DNA of 64,000 nt from Geobacter sp. AOG2 (lineage in GTDB: Bacteria; Desulfobacterota; Desulfuromonadia; Geobacterales; Pseudopelobacteraceae): assembly GCF_019972295.1 (NCBI RefSeq), contig NZ_BLJA01000001.1, positions 2,546,158 to 2,610,157 of the forward strand. Reading direction: 5' to 3'. Positions 57,482 to 64,000 of the stretch are shown one piece after another. Position 1 is the stretch's first letter, and each line of letters starts with the position of its first letter. Below the pieces are notes generated by a model. The model saw only the letters and a list, made by a program, of their open reading frames with translations, ran no database searches and had not been told where the DNA came from. The position numbers were made by a program, and so were the translations under genes.

Positions 57482-59893
57482 TTATAGAGAACCAACCGCG
57501 ACCGTGAAGTCAACGCCTTCCCAGTGATGTGCATCCGGCCAATAGATCGTGAATTTCAACTGTTTCCCTTCCGGGATCAATGTTGTCGCCAGATCTGCAA
57601 CATGGATAGCCAAGCCGGTATCGAGCGTGGCGGTATCATGTGCCGTATTCCAATCGTCGTCGCTCCAGTGAATGACAGCAGGGGCCAGCGTCTCGATGCG
57701 GAGGATCTTTCCGGCGGGAAGGGAGCGGATCTTGTGATTGAAGCGCCACACCGCGTATGGTGATCCGGTTTTGTCCACCAGGTAGCGCTGCACGGTTTGT
57801 GGCGGCAGGTCGAAGACCCGCCCGTCATGCAGTGAGCGAAGCAGCTTCAGGTACTCGGCATGCGCCCAGACAAGCGGCATGGCGGAACCGGACGGCCGCC
57901 CGAAAAACAGTTCCCGCTCAGGAAGGTCCGGCACGTCCCAGATCTGTTCGGGAAGCAGTCCTTCCTCGCCGGCAAAGGATTCCAGGGCAGTCTGAAGCCG
58001 CTGCGCCTCTCCTTCCCGGCCTGCCGCCAGCTCGAAGTGGGCTCGCTCGCCGGTCAGCAGCGGCCATGCCCGGCCAAGCCCGGTGCCGTCAAAAGGTTCG
58101 CCATCCGCATGTTCGCCATAGCCGTCGCCGTTGTAGCGATGCCAGACGGGGCCCGGTGGTGTCTCCACCTTGAGCAGCGCATCGATGATTTTGACCGTTT
58201 CGAGTATGCGCGGATCGTCTGCCGTACGCAGGCCGAAACGAACCAGAGCCAGGGCGTCAGGGCTCACCAGATGGCAGGCGAGGTTGCTCGCCTCCGAAGG
58301 TAGGACATTCTTGACAGGGATACTCTCCTGAAAGCGGGACACATCATCCCCTGCCTCGACCGGGGCGATACGAACGTAATAACCATCGACCTTGTACTCG
58401 CGACACCAGTCGGTACCGGTAACATACATCCAGCGGTCGATGGCGGCATGCCATACGTCGGCGGTCTCGCGCAGGTAGCCTGCGATGGACGGTTCATGGT
58501 TCAGTTCGGCATGGTCCGCCGCCGCCAGAAGAGCGGCTATTTCGGCAGCGACCGTGAACGGCGAATACCCCGGATCTTCCTCCCAGCGATCCTGGGGGCT
58601 CACCGGTCCGTTGCGGACCAGGTAGGACGCGGCTTGCAGCACCATTGGCCAGAACCGGGACAGATCGCTCTCAGCCAGCGCCTTTTCCCGCCGGGCCAGG
58701 TCCACGAGAAGAACCGGAAGAGCGGTTTCATCCATCTGGATGCCGTTCCAATAGGGAGAACCATCCAGCCACATGTTCTGGGCCCAGTGTCCGTCCGCCT
58801 CCTGGGTCGCCTGCAAGTAGCAGAGTACGCGACGGACTTCTTCATGGGCGCCGGCGGCCAGGAGCCCCCCCGCCGACTCCACCAGATCGCGCGGCCAGGC
58901 AAGATGATAGCCGCCCAGGTCGTTGTCGCCTTTGTCGAATCCCCACGGGATCGAAAGGCTGGCGATCATCCCTCCGGGAAAATGGAAAGACTCGTGCGTG
59001 CGCATGACGGCCGTGCTGACCCGGTAAAAATTTTGCCGATGATTCGTCCGGTCCTTGTCGAGGGGGAGCAGCTTCGCCTGCCAGCCTTGCCATTCCTCGA
59101 CATACACCGAATACGCGGCGTCAAATCCGTCCTGGAGCGCGGCGCGGGCGCGGTTTCCCGCTTCGGCGGCGTTACTTCCGAACCCAAGCGCCAGCAGGAA
59201 TTCGCCATTGCCGGCTTCCAGGTCAACCTCTGCCGTCAGGGCAACGTTACCGTTTTCGGCCCGCGCGTAGTCCCACGTCATCTGCTGGTGAGACGAGACA
59301 TCCTGCCAGCCGTCCGAGAACCCCACAAACCCCACAGAACGCTTGAGCCAGGGAACGGATGAGGCCAGAGCAAGCGCGCTGCCGTCACGTTCGGCGAACA
59401 ACATTTGCATGCCCTTGTACTCGCCGACCCAGGCGGTATTGCCGGCTCCATGATTTCCCAGGTGCGGCGCAAGCAGCACAAGAAGCCGGTAATCCTGTAT
59501 CTGCCCTTCCCGGGCAATGAACCGGGTCTGCTGCAACATGGCATCCCGTTGGGGATCGGCAAGAATTTTCTTTTCAATCCGGTAGCGACCCTGGCGGCAC
59601 GTGTTGACCACGCGAAAGGCCGGTACGCCTTCGGCCATCCAGTGAACCTCGCTGGCAGCATCGCGTTTTTCCTCGGAGAGGAAGCCCGCTCCGTCCGTAA
59701 CAACCAGTCCCATATCGCGCACACAAGCCTGATCAAGACGCGGGTAGTAGATCTCGTTGAAGATCCCGTGGCTCAGAGTGAACCAGACACGGCTTTTATC
59801 GCCAAGAGAAGCGCCTACTCCCGACTTGGCGCTGGAGGTCCAGCGTGCCGGAATCCCCGGCCATCCTGGTGCGTTATGATTCGGGGCATCCAT
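57482..59893 (-). CDS. GH15 glucoamylase-type glycoside hydrolase
   Basis: The 803-residue enzyme has an N-terminal beta-sandwich domain (residues 1-270: SSAKSGVGASLGDKSRVWFT, then LSHGIFNEIYYPRLDQACVRD) and the (alpha/alpha)6 barrel (about 290-690: GFDKGDNDLGGYHLAWPRDL, EDPGYSPFTVAAEIAALLAA, and PLLTGERAHFELAAG). It would release glucose from alpha-1,4-glucans or dextrin. No signal peptide, so it acts in the cytoplasm, possibly on glycogen. A C-terminal beta domain continues to residue 803. No glycogen genes are adjacent. Confidence 0.9.
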   Translation of the reverse strand: MDAPNHNAPGWPGIPARWTSSAKSGVGASLGDKSRVWFTLSHGIFNEIYYPRLDQACVRDMGLVVTDGAGFLSEEKRDAASEVHWMAEGVPAFRVVNTCRQGRYRIEKKILADPQRDAMLQQTRFIAREGQIQDYRLLVLLAPHLGNHGAGNTAWVGEYKGMQMLFAERDGSALALASSVPWLKRSVGFVGFSDGWQDVSSHQQMTWDYARAENGNVALTAEVDLEAGNGEFLLALGFGSNAAEAGNRARAALQDGFDAAYSVYVEEWQGWQAKLLPLDKDRTNHRQNFYRVSTAVMRTHESFHFPGGMIASLSIPWGFDKGDNDLGGYHLAWPRDLVESAGGLLAAGAHEEVRRVLCYLQATQEADGHWAQNMWLDGSPYWNGIQMDETALPVLLVDLARREKALAESDLSRFWPMVLQAASYLVRNGPVSPQDRWEEDPGYSPFTVAAEIAALLAAADHAELNHEPSIAGYLRETADVWHAAIDRWMYVTGTDWCREYKVDGYYVRIAPVEAGDDVSRFQESIPVKNVLPSEASNLACHLVSPDALALVRFGLRTADDPRILETVKIIDALLKVETPPGPVWHRYNGDGYGEHADGEPFDGTGLGRAWPLLTGERAHFELAAGREGEAQRLQTALESFAGEEGLLPEQIWDVPDLPERELFFGRPSGSAMPLVWAHAEYLKLLRSLHDGRVFDLPPQTVQRYLVDKTGSPYAVWRFNHKIRSLPAGKILRIETLAPAVIHWSDDDWNTAHDTATLDTGLAIHVADLATTLIPEGKQLKFTIYWPDAHHWEGVDFTVAVGSL

Positions 59894-59955
59894 AGTGACT
59901 CCTTTTTTGGGTTCCGTAACAGGTACCTTTGCTTTCGGCCAGCAACACGGACCTG

Positions 59956-60738
59956 CTAGCCGCCGTGGGCAAAATCGGGATAATCCGTCATACCGCCGTC
60001 CACGAAGACGGTGCGGCCGGTCACGTAGGAAGCAATATCCGAGGCCAGCACCACTACCATGCGGGCAACCTCTTCCGGGTCGCCGATTCGATTCAGCGGG
60101 ATTTTTTTCAGCAAGTCCCGGTAGTTTCCCGGATCATTCCAGACAGAACGGTTGATCGGCGTCTTGATCGCCCCTGGTGCGACCGCCAGAATTCGCACCC
60201 CGTGCGGAGCGGCTTCCTGGGCCAGAGTCTTGGTGAGCATACTTACGGCAGCCTTGCTGGCGGTGTAGGCGCTGTAGCCGGACCAGGCGATCTCTTCATG
60301 CACCGAACTGATATTGAGGATGACGCCGCTTTGCTGGGATATCATCCGCCGCAGGCCTTCGCGGGCACAAAAAAAGGTCCCCAGCAAGTTTACCTCGATC
60401 ACCTTTCGCCACGCGGCGCTATCGGCCTCCCAACCGAAGGCGTGGCCGCCGTCGATACCCGCGTTGTTGACCAGGATATCGATTCCGCCCCAGGTCGCAT
60501 CGATGTTTTTAAACATTTCAGCGACCGCCTCCGGGTCGGATACGTCGGCTTCGACCGGCATGGCGGTGCCGCCCTGTTCCTGGATACGCTGTACCAGCGC
60601 CTGTGCAACCTCGGCATGGGTGACGTAGTTGATTGCCACCCGTGCGCCCGCTTCGGCGAGGGATACGGCAATTGCCTCACCAATGCCGGAATTGCCGCCG
60701 GTGACGATGGCCCGTTTATTATCCAACCTTATGTTCAT
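59956..60738 (-). CDS. SDR family glucose 1-dehydrogenase-like oxidoreductase
   Basis: A complete 260-residue classical SDR: AIVTGGNSGIGEAIAVSLAE (TGxxxGIG), DILVNNAGIDGG (NNAG), ILNISSVHEEIAWSGYSAYT, then ASKAAVS (Ser-Tyr-Lys triad). It ends with VFVDGGMTDYPDFAHGG. Members oxidise sugars or other alcohols with NAD(P). With the glucoamylase directly downstream (62 bases) a glucose role is plausible but inferred. ATG 60738 has AGGAA upstream. Confidence 0.92.
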   Translation of the reverse strand: MNIRLDNKRAIVTGGNSGIGEAIAVSLAEAGARVAINYVTHAEVAQALVQRIQEQGGTAMPVEADVSDPEAVAEMFKNIDATWGGIDILVNNAGIDGGHAFGWEADSAAWRKVIEVNLLGTFFCAREGLRRMISQQSGVILNISSVHEEIAWSGYSAYTASKAAVSMLTKTLAQEAAPHGVRILAVAPGAIKTPINRSVWNDPGNYRDLLKKIPLNRIGDPEEVARMVVVLASDIASYVTGRTVFVDGGMTDYPDFAHGG

Positions 60739-60767
60739 GGTGTTCCTCTCTTTCCTCCGGCAACAAC

Positions 60768-61556
60768 TCATGTCTTCCCGCGAAACACCCCGTATCGGTC
60801 GTGCTCGAAGTGGTAAAGCTTTGCAACCTCGATCTTCAGCCAACCCAGACCCGTAAACCGGTACGCAGCCACCCCCAGAAGAGTGCCCAATAACGGTCCG
60901 GCCCAGTAAATCCACCAGCCATGCCAGGCGCCTGCGATCACCGCCGGCCCCAGGCTGCGGGCGGGATTGGTGCTGGTGCCTGAAATCGGCGCCTCCGCAA
61001 AGACCATGATGGCATACAGGAAGGGAAAAAGGGCCGGTGTGAAAGGCCTGAGCCGATGATGCCGCAGGAAGAAGAAAAGCCCGACGATGAGTGCGAAGGT
61101 CGTTACCGTTTCTCCCGCCAATGCCCGGACGATACCGTAGCCCGGCCCCGGAAGTGTCGCGCCGAACGATACGCTGCGCCCCATCTCCCCCCATGCCAGT
61201 AACGGCAAGGCGCCCAGCATTGCGCCCGCGAACTGCGCGAGAACATAACCAACGGCATGGCGGGTTTTCAGTTTGCCCAACAGCCGAAAAGCCAAGGTGA
61301 CGACCGGGTTGATGTGAGCCCCGCTTTCTTTGCCGAGAGGCGAGATCGCAATCAGAGCCCCGGTGGAGCCGAACAGAAATCCGGTGAGCAGACGGCGCAA
61401 GCCGGTACTCGGGATGAGTCGGACCACGGGGCTCCCCTCCCCGAATGCCAGGATCACGATCGACAATCCAAAGGCTATGAGCAGCGCCGTGCCCAAAAAC
61501 TCCGCGCCGTACAGCAGCCATGGGACGGATCGGCCTTGCGCCTCCTTAATCCTCAT
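60768..61556 (-). CDS. Aquaporin/glycerol facilitator family channel
   Basis: The 262-residue membrane protein has six helices and both pore loops with NPA: AHINPVVTLAFRLL and GTSTNPARSLGPA. Members conduct water or small solutes such as glycerol; the residues around the second loop do not decide which. ATG 61556 overlaps the end of the upstream small gene. It precedes the SDR gene in a probable minus-strand operon of three to four genes. Confidence 0.93.
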   Translation of the reverse strand: MRIKEAQGRSVPWLLYGAEFLGTALLIAFGLSIVILAFGEGSPVVRLIPSTGLRRLLTGFLFGSTGALIAISPLGKESGAHINPVVTLAFRLLGKLKTRHAVGYVLAQFAGAMLGALPLLAWGEMGRSVSFGATLPGPGYGIVRALAGETVTTFALIVGLFFFLRHHRLRPFTPALFPFLYAIMVFAEAPISGTSTNPARSLGPAVIAGAWHGWWIYWAGPLLGTLLGVAAYRFTGLGWLKIEVAKLYHFEHDRYGVFRGKT

Positions 61557-61737
61557 TATCCTTGCCCCAGAAAAACATGATCTGCGGGGTGGTAGGGCTA
61601 TGGTCGTTGACAAGTTGCCGGGTGCCGGCCAGTTCCCAGCCTACCCTGGCCATTTGATCCAAGTGTTCTTGTAAGTCGAGTGCCAACAGGTTGTTTACAG
61701 GGTAATGCTTGGTCGTGAATGTATATGTTTTAGTCAT
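61546..61737 (-). CDS. Small DUF4177-like protein
   Basis: A 63-residue protein: TKTYTFTTKHYPVNNLLALD, then LQEHLDQMARVGWELAGTRQ, the helix-strand pattern of DUF4177 (a small domain with 'GWEL' motif). ATG 61737 has GGGGAGG upstream; the open frame continues to 61974 but without a ribosome site. Overlaps the aquaporin gene by 11 bases, so coupled. Confidence 0.75.
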   Translation of the reverse strand: MTKTYTFTTKHYPVNNLLALDLQEHLDQMARVGWELAGTRQLVNDHSPTTPQIMFFWGKDNED

Positions 61738-62119
61738 GACTGCCTCCCCTCTTGGTCGTGCCACAGGTTTGCTGCATAGACATAAGGGCCAGTGCTTATT
61801 GATAAGTGTAACATTATTTTCGGCAGATATATTTCCGTTGCGGACGGGGGTGCCGCCAGCGGGGGATAATGCGTAAGCGGCCCTGTCAAGCAGACAGATA
61901 TAATGGAGGGTTTCCGGTGTAGTTTTCCAAGTATTCGACGTTACGGGTAGCGTACGAAACATATCGAAATTCATACAATTTTAGGCATTGGAGGAGGGGT
62001 TCACAGGGACTTGCCTTGAGGAAAAAGATCAGGTGCCGGGCCTACACTATTCAAATTTTGAAATTTGCAGGCCTGGCACCCTCTTCTCTTCCTTGCAGGC
62101 GAAGTGAGGCAAAAACCAT
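61738..62119. other. Intergenic region with a large hairpin
   Basis: No gene found. GGTGCCGGGCCT (62032-62043) and AGGCCTGGCACC (62069-62080) form a 12-pair stem with one G-T pair around an AT-rich loop (AAATTTTGAAATTT). Its role is unclear. The rest is likely upstream DNA of the minus-strand operon. Confidence 0.45.
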
Positions 62120-62290
62120 TTGACAACCTCGGCACACTTGGGCAAAGTACAGCCCATGATCCGTCGAGTCCGCCGCAATACGCAGATTATTAGAACCAGC
62201 CATGGAGTGGCGGGATAGTATGCGTTTGTGACGTTACACAGACAATTTTACGGAAACCCGCCCCCCATTGGAGGCGGGTTTTTTATTTTC
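62120..62290 (+). promoter_or_regulatory. Leader with putative transcription attenuator before the aminotransferase gene
   Basis: A perfect TTGACA (62120-62125) is followed at 17 bases by a weak -10. A strong terminator hairpin AACCCGCC/GGCGGGTT (62255-62262, 62273-62280) with TTTTATTTT follows, only 36 bases before the start codon region. GGCGGG at 62209-62214 can pair with the CCCGCC of the terminator, and CCGCC at 62170-62174 can pair with that GGCGG, giving alternative structures. Confidence 0.5.
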
Positions 62291-62323
62291 CGCCTCCGGG
62301 GAGCACGAACAGGAGGAGTCCGC

Positions 62324-63511
62324 ATGTCCAGTTTATCCGCATTCGACACCCTGATGACCATTACCAACCGGCCGCCGCTGATCATGACCAGAGGCGAAGG
62401 GTCGTGGCTCTTCGACAGCGACGGCAACCGCTATCTCGATTTCATCCAGGGATGGGCGGTCAATTCACTCGGACATGCTCCGCAGGCGGTCGTTGATGCG
62501 CTTGCCTACCAGGCAAGCCGTCTGATCAGCCCCAGCCCGGCTTTTTATAACGACCGGTCGATACGGCTTGCCGACCTGCTCACGGCCAACAGTTGCTTCG
62601 ACCGGGTATTTTTTGCCAATAGCGGTGCCGAGGCCAACGAGGGAGCCATCAAGCTGGCCCGCAAATGGGGAGCCGTCCACAAACAGAACGCCTTTGAGAT
62701 CATTACCATGATCAATGGTTTTCATGGCCGTACCCTGGCCACCATGTCGGCATCCGGCAAGCCGCACTGGCAGGAGCTGTTCGAGCCGAAAGTCCCCGGT
62801 TTCGTCAAAGTGCCGCTCGGAGACCTGGACGCGGTGACCGCGACGATCGGTGAACGGACGGTGGCGATCATGCTGGAACCGGTGCAGGGTGAGGCGGGCG
62901 TAATTCCTGCCGGCACGGAGTTTCTCCAGGGCTTGAGGAACCTGGCGGACGAGCACGGCATCCTGCTCATTCTGGATGAGGTGCAGACCGGCATGGGGCG
63001 GCTCGGCTCGCTGTTCGCCTATCAGCAGGCCGGTATCGAGCCCGATATCATGACCCTGGGCAAGGGAATCGGCGGCGGGGTGCCGCTGGCGGCGCTGCTG
63101 GCCAAGGAGGCGGTCTGCTGTTTTGCGCCGGGCGATCAAGGCGGCACCTACAACGGTAATCCGCTGATGGCAGCCGTGGGATGTGCGGTACTGGAAGAGC
63201 TGCTCAGGCCGGGTTTCCTGGAGCATGTCCGGGAAATGGGAGAACGCCTGGCGGCCGGTCTGCGGACGCTATCCGCAAGGCACGGACTCGGAGAGGTACG
63301 CGGCACCGGCCTTTTGCTGGCGCTTGCCGTGCCGGAGGGAAATGCCGATTCGGTTGCCGAAGCGGCCCGCGACCAAGGACTGATCATCAACGCCACAAGG
63401 CCCGACACCCTACGCTTCATGCCGGCCTTGAACGTCACGGCGGACGAGGTCGATGGCTGCCTGGCGATTCTTGACCGGGTATGTTCAATAAGGAGAGCAC
63501 CTGACCAATAA
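62324..63511 (+). CDS. Class III aminotransferase, ArgD-like
   Basis: A 395-residue PLP enzyme with [69 protein letters not shown] and the PLP lysine in [16 protein letters not shown]. It resembles acetylornithine aminotransferases but could be a related omega-amino acid enzyme. AGGAGGAG precedes ATG 62324. A terminator-like hairpin in the leader suggests attenuation. Confidence 0.9.
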   Translation: MSSLSAFDTLMTITNRPPLIMTRGEGSWLFDSDGNRYLDFIQGWAVNSLGHAPQAVVDALAYQASRLISPSPAFYNDRSIRLADLLTANSCFDRVFFANSGAEANEGAIKLARKWGAVHKQNAFEIITMINGFHGRTLATMSASGKPHWQELFEPKVPGFVKVPLGDLDAVTATIGERTVAIMLEPVQGEAGVIPAGTEFLQGLRNLADEHGILLILDEVQTGMGRLGSLFAYQQAGIEPDIMTLGKGIGGGVPLAALLAKEAVCCFAPGDQGGTYNGNPLMAAVGCAVLEELLRPGFLEHVREMGERLAAGLRTLSARHGLGEVRGTGLLLALAVPEGNADSVAEAARDQGLIINATRPDTLRFMPALNVTADEVDGCLAILDRVCSIRRAPDQ

Positions 63512-63557
63512 TGGTGGGCATGCGTCATACCGCTTATCCGGAACGAGTGAACTTATC

Positions 63558-63586
63558 TTGCGCACGGCCCGGCATTCTGTTAATAT
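63558..63586 (+). promoter_or_regulatory. Candidate sigma-70 promoter for the last gene
   Basis: TTGCGC and TAATAT with a spacer of 17 bases; the leader would be about 130 bases, GC-rich and able to fold. Confidence 0.45.
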
Positions 63587-63726
63587 AACGCTGATCTATT
63601 TTATAATGCCGCCGCAAAGTGCGCACCGGCTGCCGGGCAGGACGGCGGTGCCGGTGGGGGCGCGGCTTCCCGGCAACCCGCAGGTTCATCCCCGCTGCAT
63701 TGACGGGCAGATAATGGAGGGGTACC

Positions 63727-64000
63727 TTGAAAGAGACGGATCACAAGGCCGTGGTTGTGTCGAGCGAGAGGTGGAGGCAGTTTGTGCTGGCTCCCCTGGT
63801 CGGCGTCTACCTCTTTTCCATGCTCCTGACTCTTTCCCACCTTGGCGAGCCGTTTCCCTTCATGGGGAAACAATACTCGGAGGAGACCAGCGAATTACTG
63901 ATCTTTGCCGACAGCGTCACCTCTCTATACCTCATCGTCGGAATCCTGAAGCGGCAACGGCTCACCCTCTGGCTGCTCATCATCTACAATTTCGGCGTCG
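63727..64000 (+). CDS. Membrane protein, N-terminal part (runs off the window)
   Basis: A TTG start at 63727 with GGAGGGG just upstream opens a frame without a stop to the end (about 91 residues). Predicted helices lie at about 19-35, 57-72 and 79-91 (VLAPLVGVYLFSMLL, LLIFADSVTSLYLIV). No family recognised from this part. The start codon is unusual, but the ribosome site is strong. Confidence 0.6.
   Translation, partial: MKETDHKAVVVSSERWRQFVLAPLVGVYLFSMLLTLSHLGEPFPFMGKQYSEETSELLIFADSVTSLYLIVGILKRQRLTLWLLIIYNFGV

Noticed and set aside
59956-61521. 521-residue frame seeming to fuse an extension to the SDR
   Set aside because: Residues before MNIRLDNK are a shadow of the aquaporin gene; the ribosome site supports a start at 60738.

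Overview
The window looks like the chromosome of a Geobacter-type anaerobe (Desulfuromonadota, Geobacterales). This is inferred from gene content: a double-cubane/2-hydroxyacyl-CoA dehydratase-like protein with its activator, a small CbiX chelatase, the long form of HisG, TrpB2 beside TrpB1, HD-GYP and GGDEF signalling proteins, an MCP, a surE-pcm-rpoS block, and GC-rich coding sequence broken up by many short dispersed repeats. No rRNA gene, CRISPR array or replication origin was seen. One tRNA (Arg, CCT) was found.

Region 1 (1-3480) opens with a truncated SDR gene and the C-terminal remnant of a REP-type transposase. It is followed by an AT-rich island bounded by attC-like integron recombination sites (628-690, 2250-2318, 3126-3190) with no integrase in view, i.e. 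a CALIN-like array. The cassettes carry a small membrane protein, a membrane-anchored TIR/deoxyribosyltransferase-like protein with a thioredoxin-like tail, and an FRG-domain protein. This is the best candidate for an undescribed, possibly anti-phage, system.

Region 2 (3480-12680) has a minus-strand operon for a double-cubane reductase, its ATP-dependent activator and a periplasmic rhodanese; a HicAB module with its own operator; a pseudouridine synthase; hisG (flanked by inverted repeats) and hisI; and an HD-GYP response regulator. Region 3 (12860-19470) holds a lytic transglycosylase, a DUF815 ATPase, paired DUF507 proteins, a cytochrome c, HemW and NuoE. Region 4 (19500-28450) holds an MCP, NuoF and NuoG (a stand-alone NADH-oxidising module), cbiX-cbiC-cbiD (cobalamin), and ribH-nusB. 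Region 5 (28660-34640) holds homoserine dehydrogenase, trpB2, trpF, trpB and pta. Region 6 (35000-43200) holds a GGDEF protein, small exported repeat proteins, queC, an OB-fold protein, a methyltransferase, a radical-SAM/DUF4130 DNA-repair-like pair and a phosphatase. Region 7 (43360-53960) holds glycerate kinase, a nitroreductase, threonine aldolase, an RlmI-like methyltransferase, a PAS-like protein, a quinone oxidoreductase, surE-pcm-rpoS-apt and tRNA-Arg. Region 8 (54040-57430) is an acquired patch: REP palindromes, an intact REP transposase plus a 214-bp duplicate of its 3' end, and a divergent MFS/AraC pair with a clipped monooxygenase. Region 9 (57480-64000) holds a GH15 glucoamylase, an SDR, an aquaporin, a small DUF4177-like protein, an aminotransferase behind a putative attenuator, and a truncated membrane protein.

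Five families of intergenic repeats run through the window. (a) Six modular MITE-like elements with 15-bp terminal inverted repeats, built from interchangeable modules. (b) Palindromic arrays of a 9-10 bp unit resembling GGGACTTAT. (c) Inverted CACAGAGACACGGAG-type repeats. (d) A roughly 105-bp repeat, best seen as an inverted pair around hisG. (e) REP palindromes of the transposase region. Several of them supply stop codons or C-terminal residues to genes, or end right beside Shine-Dalgarno sequences.
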